Shown one piece after another: positions 33,450-44,660 of a stretch of 64,000 nt of DNA (positions within the stretch are counted from its first letter, which is position 1; each line of letters begins with the position of its first letter). The notes beneath the pieces were generated by a model that did no database searches, was not told the origin of the DNA, and was given only the letters and a program-made list of their open reading frames with translations. The DNA is from Tetracentron sinense (lineage: Eukaryota; Streptophyta; Magnoliopsida; Trochodendrales; Trochodendraceae), in assembly GCA_015143295.1 (NCBI GenBank), contig CM026562.1:16458041-16522040 (forward strand). The letters are read 5' to 3'. A program made the translations under genes and the position numbers.

Positions 33450-33569
33450 ATGTCGGCAGGTTCTGAGGGAGCTGCGGCTCCATTTGATGTTTGTGCTCCT
33501 GGTCCATGGGTGGAGGAGGAGTACGTCGAGGAGCCTTTTGAGGAACCTCCCGTAGAGGGTTATCAGTAG
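33450..33569 (+). CDS. Conserved LTR-encoded acidic mini-ORF (39 aa)
   Basis: Starts MSAGSEGAAAPFDVCAPG and continues with PWVEEEYVEEP, then a shorter acidic and proline-rich end. The frame upstream of the ATG carries a one-base change relative to the other copies, while the frame from MSAG on is kept. This supports the MSAG ATG as the start. Confidence 0.5.
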   Translation: MSAGSEGAAAPFDVCAPGPWVEEEYVEEPFEEPPVEGYQ

Positions 33570-34074
33570 GTGGTGTTAGATTCTGAGTGGATTAGCTGTG
33601 GGTGAGCATGAGTGATTATATCCATGTATTTTGGCGGGCATGTCCGCACTTTCTTTGTTTTGAATTTTTTGTATTAAACTTGGACCATGTGTATATACTT
33701 AGAGGTTGTTAGACTTCCGCTGTGTTTTATAGTTATGTTTCCGCTGTCATCCTCTATTGTATATGCTCTGTGGGTTTTTGCAGGTTGGTTTGTCAAGCAA
33801 GTCATGTAAGTCATGTTTAGTCGTCCAAAGTTCACTCTAACTCCTAGGGTGGGTTTTGGGTCGCGACAATACTAACGGCATAAGATAAATAGTATTGAAC
33901 ATGAAGCAATATAAATATCTTGACATGCGTGCATGAATACGAAAGCTCCGGTAAAACTCAAGACTCGGAAACCTGTTTCATGTTTCGGTCTTACTTGTGA
34001 AAATCATGCATGCATGTCTCATCTTGTTAACAATCATATGCATTGCTTGTTCTTGATTTGCATGACTTGTATAC

Positions 34075-34470
34075 TTGTGAGCCAGAAGTTAGCACCCGCA
34101 CATCCCTGGGCTACCAACCTCCTTGACATTTTCTTTTCCTGTGAGCCAGAGGCTAACACCCTCAACTTGGGCAACCAACCTCCTTGACATGTACTTGTTT
34201 CCTTTTCTTGTGAGCCAGATGCTAACACCCTCCACTTGGGCTACCAACCTCCTTGACATGTACTTGTTTCCTTTTCTTGTGAGCCAGAGGTTAACACCCT
34301 CCACTTGGGCTACCAACCTCCTTGACATGTACTTGTTTCCTTTTCTTGTGAGCCAGAGGCTAGCACCCTCCACTTGGGCTACCAACCTCCTTGACACGTA
34401 CTAACTTCATTTTCTTGTGAGCTAGAGGCTAGCACCCTTCACTTGGGCTACCAACCTCCTTGACATTTCA
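34075..34470 (-). repeat. Hairpin-unit array in the LTR-A leader
   Basis: Six units of about 64 bp read, on the plus strand, gtgagccagagGcTAaCACCCtccacttGGGcTAccAACCTCCttgacatgtacttgtttccttttctt. They are the reverse complement of the GAGGTTGGTAGCCC family seen at 20190 and 44120. Equivalent arrays lie at 41590-41915 and 46830-47160. Confidence 0.85.
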
Positions 34471-35334
34471 TTTAAATACTCGTACTTGAAAACATCGGTT
34501 CATGCATGCATGCGTGGGTGCGTGTAACACTTCTAGTATCATGATGACAATATGACATGAAGAGTAGTATACAACATTTCGATCCTTAGTATAAACATGT
34601 GCTTATTTAGATAATCTATATAGCATTTAATCAAGGTTATGAGTTTGAAGGAAAGCTACACATATTCATGCTTTCATATTCTTCATTGATTCGATAATTT
34701 CTCATTTAGGCCTTTAGTCAAACACATAGCATGCAACATTTCATAGTTGTTTCATTTACCCTTTTTAGTGCATATCAAGGTACGTTCATTATTTGTAGAA
34801 TGCTCATCCACCATTTTCATTTCACACACCACACAACATCCATACAGCGTCCAATCGCCTAAATCAACATCTCATCCACACATCTATACCCTTTAATTTA
34901 TCTTGTTTATATTTAGGGAAAATGTTATATTTCAAGAGGAAAAACATACGATCAAGAGTCCTCATACACAATAGAAAAACCTAGGTTATTGCTAAGGGAG
35001 TTAGTAGGTGTACTAACCTTAAGGATTTTCCCCAAATCTTGAAGAAAAACCCCCTTGATTGTGAGTTCTTGAGTAGGAATCTCCTAGCTTGACGGAGGAT
35101 GATCCTTGCTTGAAGTCTTCAAGCTTTTGAGTTCCCTTGATCTCCCTTTGATCTTGCTCTAAAAATCCCTCTTAGCAAATCCCCAAGTCTCTCCTTCTCT
35201 TCTTCTTCTTTTTCAATCTCTCTTAGGTCTCCTTTAGGTTTTTGGGTAAAGCATAACCCCCCAAGAGGCCCCCTATTTGTAGGCCAACGGTAGAAACCCT
35301 AAAAATTTCAAAATAAAATTTTAGGTTCGCGACC

Positions 35335-35525
35335 TACGATCGGTCGTAGGTTATCTACGATCAATCGTAAATTCTTCTACGATCGGTCGAAAGTTTCTAC
35401 GATCGATCGCAGTCGTTACAGAGAATTTGTCCACTTTCTTAAGATTCTACGATTGATCGAAATTTCTACGATCGATCGTATCTCACCTACGATCGTCCGT
35501 AGGGTCTGTACGATCGTTTATAGTC
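35335..35525 (-). repeat. Palindromic motif array (TACGATCGATCGTA class), LTR-A
   Basis: Seven or more motifs such as CTACGATCGGTCGTAGG and TACGATCGATCGTA lie between the upstream box and the leader. Equivalent arrays lie in LTR-B (45125-45315) and LTR-C (57773-57950). Confidence 0.85.
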
Positions 35526-35848
35526 GTTATATAAATTTCCCAGATTTTCCTGTTTTCGTATTTCGGCCATAACTTTTGACTCGCTCGTCGAATTTTGACT
35601 ATTCAACTTACGTTAGATTCGTCATTCGAAGGGGAACATTTCTAGCATTTCAAAATTTTCAATTTCTTCTTTATTTATTAATTAGACTATGTGGAAGGCC
35701 AATTGGCTATACGAATACTATTCATTAGGTACAAAAAGTTACGAGGCACTACATTCTCCCCCCTTACAAAAATTTCGTCCTCGAAATTTGGACGATACAA
35801 ACATGTACAAAACAACAACAAAAGTTTTACATGGCAATACATAATACC

Positions 35849-37249
35849 CTATTCAAACAATTCCGGGTGCTTTTCTTTGATTTCGGCCTCACGCTCCCAA
35901 GTGGCCTCTTCTCGAATATGATGTTGTCTTTGCACGAGAACCAGCGGGTTAGTCTTGTTGCGAAGCACTTGATCCTTCCGATCCAAAATCTGAACCGGTT
36001 TCTCCACAAGTGTGAGGTCCTCCCTGATTTTAATTGGATCAAGCTCGATGACATGGGAAGGGTCTGGGATATATTTCCGAATCATAGAGACATGGAATAC
36101 ATTGTGGACCGCCGCCATATGAGCGGGAAAAGCAACATGGTAAGCCACCTCACCAACTCCAGTAATGATCTCGAACGGGTCCACATATCTCGGGCTAAGC
36201 TTGCCTCTCTTCCCGAATCTCATAACTCCCTTGGTTGGTGAAATCATGACAAAAACAAAGTCGCCAACTCGAAATTCAAGGTCTCTCCTTCGGTTGTCGG
36301 TGTAGCTCTTCTGTCTATCCTGTGTGGTCTTCAACCTCACCCGGATAAGCTTGACCCTATCCGCAGTTTGTTCAATTAATTCGGGGCTCAACACCTTCCT
36401 TTCCCCAATTTCATCCAAATACAATGGGGATCTACAACATCTCCCGTACAAACCCTCAAAAGGCACCATTTTGATGCTCGCCTGATAGCTGTTATTGTAG
36501 GGGAACTCCACCAATGGTATGTGATCTTCCCAACTGCTTTTAAAGTCTAACATATAGGCTTGGAGCATGTCCTCTATTACCTGATTCACTCTCTCAGTTT
36601 GCCCGTCAGTTATGGATGGAAAGTCGTGCTAAAGTCCAAACGGAAACCCATTGCGCCTTGAAAGCTCTTCCATAAACCTGGATATGAATCTTGGATCCCA
36701 ATCTGACACAATGCTCCCTGGCACTCCATGCAAACGAACGATTTCCTTGATGTACGGTGCCGCTAGCTGATTTGAATTGAACGTAGTCTGGTATGGCTAG
36801 AAATGGGTGGACTTAGTTATCCTGTTAACCATAACCCAAATGGCATCGGAGCTTATTGCCGTCTTCGGCAACCCCACAATGAAATCCACGGAGATGTGCT
36901 CCCACTTTCATTCGGGAATAGGGAGGGATTGCAGAAGTCCAGCCGGTCTCCTGTGCTCGGCCTTGACTTATTGGCACACTAAGCATCGGGACATGTACTC
37001 CGCTATTTCTCGCTTCATGTTCCGCAACCAAAAGTGTTTCTTCAAGTTCCTATACATTTTGGTACCTCCGGGGTGAACGGTGTACTTGGACCGGTGAGCC
37101 TCGTACAAGTTTTCTCAGTTAAGCTTCTCATCGGCTGGGACGTATACTCTTCCCTTGAAAGTGATAATTTCATCGTCCCTCGTCGTAAAATCCTTGCTGA
37201 TACTATTAACTGACTTGTCTCGGTAAAAAAGTAGCTAGGCATCCATTCC
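35849..37249 (-). pseudogene. Gypsy integrase with chromodomain-like tail
   Basis: On the minus strand the zinc-binding HHCC region (HRSKYTVHPGGTK ... MSRCLVCQ) is followed by the catalytic core with DFIVGLPK, IVSDWDPRF and TERVNQVIEDML. Then come the GPY-like region (GKRGKLSPRYVDPFEI) and a tail with LVEKPVQILDRKDQVL and ATWEREAEI that resembles a chromodomain. A 246-codon open stretch covers the last part (35849-36589). Upstream, several TGA/TAG/TAA stops and a small frame break near 36610 destroy the frame. The protein would insert the DNA copy into chromatin. Confidence 0.85.
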
Positions 37250-38749
37250 CTACAACTCTTGGATCATGCCCAGGATATAAGGCCTAACTGTGACGTTAGC
37301 CATTACCGGCCCAAAGGTAGGGAGACTGAAACTGATGTTGAGGTTGGATGCATCTTCTAACAACCTCCACTCATGCACCATCATATGAGCCAAATGTGCA
37401 GTAGACTTCTTGCTAAGTGCATCTGCGACTACATTAGCCTTGCCTGGATGGTATTGAATGGAACATTCATAATCTTTCAAAAATTCTACCCATCGCCTTT
37501 GTCTTAAATTTAGCTGCTTCTGAGAAAACAAATATTTTAGGCTTTTATGATCTGTGAACACCTCGAACTGTTCTCCGTAGAGATAATGTCGCCAAATATT
37601 CAATGCAAACACAACCGCGGCGAGCTCTAAGTCATGAGTGGGATAATTCTTCTCATGCTCTTGTAATTGCCTTGAGGCATAGGCAATGACCTTTCCGTGT
37701 TACATGAGCACACATCTTAATCCCACGTGGGAGGCGTCGCTATATACGACAAAACCGCCGCTCCCAGAAGGCACTGTGAGGACGAGAGTCGTGGTAAGGC
37801 ATTTCTTCAACTCTTGGAAGCTCACTTCGCATTTGTCACTCCAACTAAACTTGGCATTTTTCCTCATCACGTAAGTGAGAGGTGCAGCCAAACTGGAGAA
37901 TCTCTCCACAAATATTCGGTAGTAGCCCGCTAATCCAAGGAAACTCCGAATTTTGGTGACACTCTTGGGTCTCTCCCAGCTCATAACTGCCTCTATCTTC
38001 GTCGGGTCAACAGAAGTTCTCTCAGTTGACACTACATGTCCAAGAAATGCTACCTTCTCTAACCAGAATTCGTACTTACTCAATTTGGCATATAGCCTAT
38101 GCTCTCTCAACATCTCTAGAGCAAGGCGAAGATCTCATGCGTGATCTTCCTGTGTCTGGGAATACACCAAAATATCATCAATGAACACAATCAGACATCG
38201 ATCCAAGTATGATTGGAACACCCGGTTTATCAGATCCATGAATGTCGCCGGTGCATTCGTCAACCCAAAAGGCATAACAAGGAACTCGTAGTGCCCATAA
38301 TGAGTCCTGAAAGCCGTCTTCAAAACATCTTCCGCCTTGATCTTTAACTGATGATACCCCAATCTAGGATCAATCTTGGAGAAGAATCTCGCTCCCTTCA
38401 ATTGGTCAAATAGGTCGTCTATCATTGGCAACGGATAACGATTCTTGATAGTGACTTTATTCAACTGTCTGTAGTCGATGCACATTTTTATCGACCCATC
38501 CTTCTTCACAAAGAGGACCGGAGCTCCCCATGGTGACACACTTGGTTGGATGAAACCCAGTTGTTGTAACTCCTCAATTTGTTTCTTCAATTCTTCAAGC
38601 TCTATTGGGGCCATTCTATACGGTGCCCTTGAAATTGGAGCAGTGCTCGGAGTAAGCTCTATAGCGAACTCGATCTCTCTATTGGGAGGCAACCCGGGAA
38701 GTTCCTCTGGAAACACATCCAAGAACTCACTCACGACCGGAATGGCCAA
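37250..38749 (-). pseudogene. Gypsy reverse transcriptase and RNase H
   Basis: RT motifs in order: [81 protein letters not shown] and [10 protein letters not shown] (the catalytic box). RNase H motifs follow: [21 protein letters not shown] and [16 protein letters not shown]. The frame is open from 38749 to 38135, then broken by TGA in EDHA*DLRL and TAA in CVLM*HGK, both explained by C-to-T change of Arg or Gln codons. Confidence 0.9.
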
Positions 38750-39176
38750 GGAGTTTTATGCTTCTGAGTTTGCTAAGCTCAAGGCTGTCAGGCGAGCAAT
38801 ATCCCTTTCTCTCAATCCTCGAAAGTGAAATGGCTTAACCCCTTCCGGCTTGATGTTCACCATCTTTTCAAAGCATGCAACATGGCCATGGTGGTTTGAC
38901 AACCAATCCATCCCTAGGATGATGTCAAAATCCAATCTTAAAAATCTAGGATGATGAGGTCGGCTAACGGTTCATTCTCCCCCACTTGAACCATACAATC
39001 TCTAAATATTTTGTCCATATCAACTGACTTGCCAAGTGGAGTTGCAATGGTCAACTCATGTTCAAACTGAGTAGCCTCAATCAAAAAGCCCTTTGCAAAA
39101 CTAGGTGAGACAAATGAATGAATGGACCTTGTGTCGATCAACACTCGGGCGAGACACTCATTCACTAATAAAGCGC
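38750..39176 (-). pseudogene. Gypsy protease region
   Basis: ALLVNECLARVLIDTRSIHSFVS matches the retropepsin active-site block, but the glycine of DTG is arginine here (DTR). DFDIILGMDWLSNHHG follows. A stop (SEA*NS) separates it from RT. A GT-AG interval at 39177-39304 separates it from gag. Confidence 0.8.
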
Positions 39177-39304
39177 CTATGCGATTAAATAGTTGACGTA
39201 AATAGATTTCAAGCATACATGTGTCATACATGGGTAACCCCCAGTATAATCACAACACATCATAGAAAGCATTTTCAATGTAAAACTTTAACATTCTCAC
39301 ATAC
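39177..39304 (-). other. Probable intron between gag and protease (128 bp)
   Basis: On the minus strand the borders are CAAG|GTATGTG and CGCATAG|GCGC. Removing it joins DARASDDVLQ to GALLVNECLARVLID in one frame, which matches the continuous gag-pol protein of related elements. Read through, the same stretch contains a stop at once. Confidence 0.6.
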
Positions 39305-40541
39305 CTTGCAAGACATCGTCGGATGCACGTGCGTCTCTCTCTGATAGGGCAAAAACTCAGCCCTGGGTGGCTGGGCGAGGTGGCCGCGTAGACGGTGAGA
39401 CCCTCGAAGCCTGGGAAGAGCCCTGTTGAGATATCTGCCTAACAGGGGGCCTACTCCCCTGAGACTGAGCTGGTAGATGACATCGGGGGCAATCCCGAAT
39501 CATATGGCCTTGGTCGCCACAACAAAAACAGCCTCCGGTAGCCTTCCGGCATTCCCCTGTTAGATGCCTCCTTCCACAAAGGGTGCAGACATCATGTGAA
39601 TAGGTGAGAGGAGCATAACCCGTAGCCTAAGTCACTGCAGGGCGAGGAGTCTGAGTGAGAGCCAGGCGAAAAGCCGGTGGAGCAAAAGGGTGGGGAGCCT
39701 GTGGTGCCGAATACATCCTCTGCAACTGAGCCGACCCTGCAGACTGGTATAACATGGTCCTAGCTCTCTTTTCTGCCGAGCCACTGGACTGGCCCTTCTC
39801 CATCCCTCTTCTCTTGAAGAACTCTTCAAAATTAGCCTCCGCTAATAGTGCTTTATCCACTACCTCGGCATAGGTCTCATGCCGGAACATCGAAACTCGA
39901 TCCTTGAGGTAGGTCTTCAACCCTCTCTCAAATTTTCGGGCTTTCATAACCTCGGTAGCTATCATATGTGGAGCAAATCGAGATAGCTCCGAGAACTTAG
40001 CCTCATAGGCAGCTACGGACATATTACCTTGCTCCAAGGTAATGAATTCGACCTCCTTCTTCTCTTTTATCCCTATTGGGAAGTACTTCTTGTTGAAGAC
40101 GTCCAAGAACTCTCCCCAAGTCCATTCTTGACCCTGTCGAGACAACTCTCGAGTCCTGAGTGCGAACTTTCACCAATGATCGGCCTCACCTTCAAGCATG
40201 AAGGCGGCCCAAGTAACCCTTTCTACCTCCGTAGGCGCCAATACAAAGAATATCTTCTCTAATAGCCAAACCCATCATTCGGCAACAAGCGGGTCAATAC
40301 TCCCACAAAATGTTGGGGGCCTCATCCTCCGAAAAGCCTCTATTTCAGCTTGTGCTCAATTGGGAGGAGCAGGTATAAGCGCAGCATTAGGAGGAGTAGC
40401 CGGTTGCCTTGCCGCTAACATAGCCAATGTCTCTACTATTGAGGCAAAAGCTTGGGCAAAGTCGGGTTGATCATCACCCGATGGAGCATCACTTTCATTG
40501 TCCCTTGTGTTGTATCCGTGACCCTGAGTATTGCGTCTCAT
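39305..40541 (-). pseudogene. Gypsy gag (capsid, nucleocapsid)
   Basis: Starts MRRNTQGHGYNTRDNE at 40541. The capsid (retrotransposon gag) block reads TWGEFLDVFNKKYFP, QGNMSVAAYEAKFSELSRFAP and KARKFERGLKT. The nucleocapsid has the zinc knuckle CFCCGDQGHMIRDC near 39530, preceded by CTLCGRRHLTGEC. The stretch 39627-40145 is open. Elsewhere five in-frame stops (for example in VAE*WVW, DHW*KF, QG*VFAL) fit C-to-T or G-to-A decay. Confidence 0.88.
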
Positions 40542-40844
40542 GATTTCTCCTGAAAACGACAATACAACATGAGTCAAACTTGGATACGCATTTAATAACA
40601 ATTTCACCACTAATTCAAAGCATATTTACTAAGCACAGAATAATACACACATGGTATATAACACAAAATCATAACATATAATCCATGTTCCTAGCGTAGG
40701 ACACAAAGTTTGGTTGAAGTTCAACCAGTTTTGACCAAGACTAACTTGTAAGTCTATACTTGGAATACAACTCTTTCATAGACCTAATGCCTTGTTCAGT
40801 TATGGTATCGAGTACTGAGTGACCATATGGACTCTAATGCCTAG

Positions 40845-40857
40845 AGCTCTGATACCA
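40845..40857 (-). promoter_or_regulatory. Primer-binding site of the gypsy element
   Basis: The minus strand reads TGGTATCAGAGCT, complementary to initiator tRNA-Met, a few bases after the end of LTR-B. Confidence 0.88.
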
Positions 40858-41138
40858 CTTCAGTCGGGCCCCAAAATATCCCCTAGGAGTTAAAGGATAC
40901 TTTAGGTGGGACTATACATACCTGTCAAACCATCCTATAATGAACAAGGGTAAACATGATATAATACAATAATAATCAGAGTGCGGAAACTATATCATCA
41001 ATGCGGAAACGAGAACTAACTTTTTCTTTTCTCATAAACTATCTTAGTATTCCAAGTTTATGTACAAAACATAATCAAAGTAAAGGTGGACATGCCCATC
41101 TATCAAAATACAAAAAGGAACTCTCTCACACTCTCCTC

Positions 41139-41279
41139 TCAACAGTAGTCGAGGTATGGCCACACGTCCAAATCTTTATCCTCCTGAGACTGCATCGAGA
41201 TAGGTGGCTCCCTCTCTTCTACGTATTCTTCCTCGACCCAAGGCTTAGGGTCAAGGACACCCACAGTACCTGCCGACAT
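41139..41279 (-). CDS. Conserved LTR-encoded acidic mini-ORF (46 aa), LTR-B
   Basis: Same length and frame as the copy in LTR-A. Starts MSAGTVGVLD, keeps PWVEEEYVEERE and ends DYC. It differs from the LTR-A copy at a few codons (for example D to G and R to K) and at silent positions. Confidence 0.55.
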   Translation of the reverse strand: MSAGTVGVLDPKPWVEEEYVEEREPPISMQSQEDKDLDVWPYLDYC

Positions 41280-42954
41280 AAAAGTACGGCTGAGATTGAA
41301 TACTCAGCGAGTACAAGCTACTAGCTAACCATAGCAATAACAAAACCCCAACAACAGTGAACACAATACAAAATATCGATTTAAAGCAATACTAGCAGCA
41401 TAAGATAAATAGTATTGAACATGAAGCAATATAAATATCTTGACATGCGTGCATGAATGCGAAAGCTCCGGCAAAACTCAAGACTCGGAAACCTGTTTCA
41501 TCTTTCGGTCTTACTTGTGAAAATCATGCATGCGTGTCTCATCTTGTTAAAAATCATATGTCTTGCTTGTTCTTGATTTACTTGACTTGTATACTTGTGA
41601 GCCAGAAGTTAGCACCCGCACATCCCTAGGCTACCAGCCTCATTGACATTTCCTTCTCTTGTGAGCCAAAGGCTAGCACCCTCAACTTGGGCTACCAACC
41701 TCCTTGACATGTTCTTGTTTCCTTTTCTTGTGAGCCAGAGGCTAGCACCCTCCACTTGGGCTACCAATGTCCTTGACATGTACTTGTTTCCTTTTCTTGT
41801 AAGCTAGAGGCTAACACCCTCCACTTAGGCTACCAACCTCCTTGACACGTACTAACTTCATTTTCTTGTGAGCTAGAGGCTAGTGGGCTACCAACCTCCT
41901 TGACATTTCATTTAAATACTCGTACTTGAAAACATCGGTTCATGCATGCATGCGTGGGTGTGTGTAACACTTGTAGTATCATGATGACAATATGACAAGA
42001 AGAGTAGTGTACAGCATTTTGATCCTTAGTATAAACATGTGCTTATTTAGATAATCTATATGGCATTTAATCAAGGTTATGAGTTTGAAGAAAAGCTACA
42101 CATATTCATGCTTTCATATTCTTCATTAATTGGATATTTTCTCATTTAGTCCTTTAGTCAAACACATAGCATGCAACATTTCATAGTCGTTTCATTTACC
42201 CTTTTTAGTGCATATTTTTCACCAAATCATCAAGGTACGTTCATTATTTGTAAAATGCCCATCCACCATTTTCATTTCACACACCACACAACATCCATAC
42301 GGCGTTCAATCGCCTAAATTAACATCTCATCCACACATTCATACCCTTTACTTTATCTTGTTTATATTTTGGGAAGATGATATCTTTCAAAATGAGGAAA
42401 AACATACGATCAAGAGTCCTCATACACAATAGAAAAACCTAGGTTATTATTAAGGGAGTTAGTAGGTGTACAAACCTTAAGGATTTTCCCTAAATCTTGA
42501 AGAAAAACCCCCTTGATTGTGAGTTCTTGAGTAGGAATCTCCTAGCTTGACGGAGGATGATCCTTGCTTGAAGTCTTCAAGCTTTTGAGCTCCCTTTGAT
42601 CTTGCTCCAAAAATCCCTCTTAGCAAATCCCCAAGTCTCTCCTTCTCTTCTTCTTCTTTCTCAATCTCTCTTAGGTCTCCTTTAGGTTTTTGGGTAAAGC
42701 ATAACCCCCCAAGAGGCCCCCTATTTATTGGCCAAAGGTAGAAACTGTAGCACCCCGGACTTTTTCATCCTTAATGAATAGCACCTTCGTAGCTAATTGG
42801 CCGTTTTTGTAGTCTAATTAATAAATAAGGGAGAAATCGGAAATTCTGAAACGTCAGAAATGTGCGTTTTCGAAAGACGAACCCAACGCAAGTTGAAGCG
42901 TCGAAATCCGACGAGCGAGTCAAAAGATATGGTCAAAACAGTCCAGACATACAG

Positions 42955-43145
42955 AGAACCGATCGCTCGGTCCAGTCAGCGATCGATCGGTCCATAACCG
43001 ATCGATCGGTAGCTATCGCGCGGTCAGAAATTTTGTATGGGGAAATTTTCCAGAGAGTGAGTTTCTGACCGGTCGATCGGTCATAAACACCGATCGCTCG
43101 GTAGGCAACCGATCGATCGGTCATAACCACCGATCGCTCGGTCTT
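42955..43145 (+). repeat. Palindromic motif array in LTR U3
   Basis: Eight or more copies of ACCGATCGATCGGT and ACCGATCGCTCGGT-type motifs lie between the conserved upstream box and the leader. Confidence 0.85.
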
Positions 43146-44119
43146 CGCGTTTTTGCAGAAATTTCAGTAAGGGCGTTTTCGTCTTTTGGGTGTTAAACCC
43201 TTACCCATAAGGGTTTGCTCGACCCTTTGAGCCCTCATTCACAACCCTTAGACATTTTGAGAGATAGAGAGAGAAGAGGAGAAAGCTCTAACCTAGGGTT
43301 TGGTTTTGAGAAGGAAATCAAAGGGGGTTTAAGAACCATAGCTCACCCCAACTCAAGTTGCTTCAAAATCGAGGCCCAAGCTCGTGTGTGAACCATTCTC
43401 CAAGCTAGGGCAGCAACCCAAGCACATTTTTGAAAGGGGTTTCTTCCTCAACTCAAGTCTCCTTCAAGCAAAGGTGTTCTTCTTTCAAGTTGGAGCTTCA
43501 ATCAAGGTTTCTATCAAGGATCAAGCCTTGATTTAAGGTTAGTACACCCTACTAACTTACCCTAGCAATAAATCTAGGTTTTCCTTATGAAATATGATTC
43601 TTGTTAGTATGTTTTATTCTTTACAAAATGTGTTATCTATAATAAATATAAACAAGATAAGGAAATGGTAGGGATGCTTGGATGAAGGTTGGATACGGCG
43701 ATGGGATGCCGAATGTGTGATGTATGATGTGTGATTGGAAAATGGAGGATGGGCATAGTACAAATAATAAACTTACCATGGTGTGATTGAATGGAAAATA
43801 TGCATTTAAAAGAAAGAGATAAACTACTAAGGAATAATGTATGAAAGTGTTTGACAAAATACCTAAACTATGAATAAATGATCTAAATGAAGAATATAGA
43901 AATGGGTTTTATGCATGCGTTCATATAAATGATAGATCGATCAAATGTTATGCAAATTACTTAAGTTACCCATGTTCATATCATGAATTGAATTGCAATG
44001 CCATGTCTTGACGATCCTCATTATCATGATAGTCACTATTGACACGTACACGAGCACGCATGATAGCATGAACCGAGATTTCAAGAGCATGTGCATATAA
44101 TAAACAACAAGTGCATTGC

Positions 44120-44375
44120 ATAACAAGGAGGTTGGTAGCCCAGGGAGGATTCGGGTACTAACCTCTGGCTCACAAGTGCATTTCATAACAAGGAGGTTGG
44201 TAGCCCAGGGAGGATTCGGGTACTAACCTCTGGCTCACAAGTGCATTTCATAACAAGGAGGTTGGTAGCCCAGGGACATTCGGGTGCTAGCCTCTGGCTC
44301 ACAAGTGCATTGCATATCAAGGAGGTTGGCAGCCCAGGGAGATTCGGGTGCTAGCCTCTGACTCACAAGTTTACA
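44120..44375 (+). repeat. Hairpin-unit array in the solo LTR leader
   Basis: Four units of about 62 bp (aacaagGAGGTTGGTAGCCCagggaggattcGGGTaCTAACCTCtggctcacaagtgcattt) have pairing arms. Confidence 0.85.
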
Positions 44376-44660
44376 AGATGGAGGTTTACAAGATGATGAT
44401 CATGCATTCATGCATGCACGCATACATGATTTCTACGAGGCATACCGGGACATGACAAGGGTTTTCAAGCATGAGTTTTATTGGCATTTTCGCATTCATG
44501 TACGCACGTCAGGATGCTTGTATTGTGTCATGCCCTATACTGTTTCTTTGTGATGTTTCTATTACTGCTTGTATGATATTACTGTTATGTGTTTTTTATT
44601 ACCGTTATGGTCTGCTAGTAGCTTGTACTCGCTGAGTATTCCATGCTCAGCCGTACTTTC

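Larger units (their letters stand above)
31582..33868 (+). mobile_element. Solo LTR of a Ty3/gypsy element (plus), nested in LTR-A, TSD ATACT
   Basis: The 2287-bp insertion starts TGTAGAGCCCCGG and ends TTTTGGGTCGCGACA, flanked by ATACT at 31577-31581 and 33869-33873. The uninterrupted site is visible in LTR-B at 41388 (aaagcaatactagcagc). Parts: upstream box (31703-31775), palindromic array (31790-31985), leader whose only ATG is near 32009 by the array, donor-like CAAG|GTCGGTAC near 32291, repeats with hairpins such as CTAGTTG...CAACTAG (32820-33115), stem-loop near 33418-33438 and the mini-ORF. Confidence 0.93.
31049..35753 (-). repeat. LTR-A (3' LTR) of the compound gypsy element
   Basis: On the minus strand it starts TGTAGTGCCTCG after the tract AAGGGGGGAGAA and ends GGGGCACGACA. 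Without the nested solo LTR it is about 2.4 kb. It carries the upstream box (35635-35560), palindromic array (35525-35335), leader, donor-like TTAAG|GTTAGTACACC near 35020, hairpin-unit array (34470-34075) and the mini-ORF. Confidence 0.88.

Noticed and set aside
34089-34404. Repetitive frames of about 100 codons on both strands
   Set aside because: They are translations of the hairpin-unit array, which is open because the unit length is close to a multiple of three.
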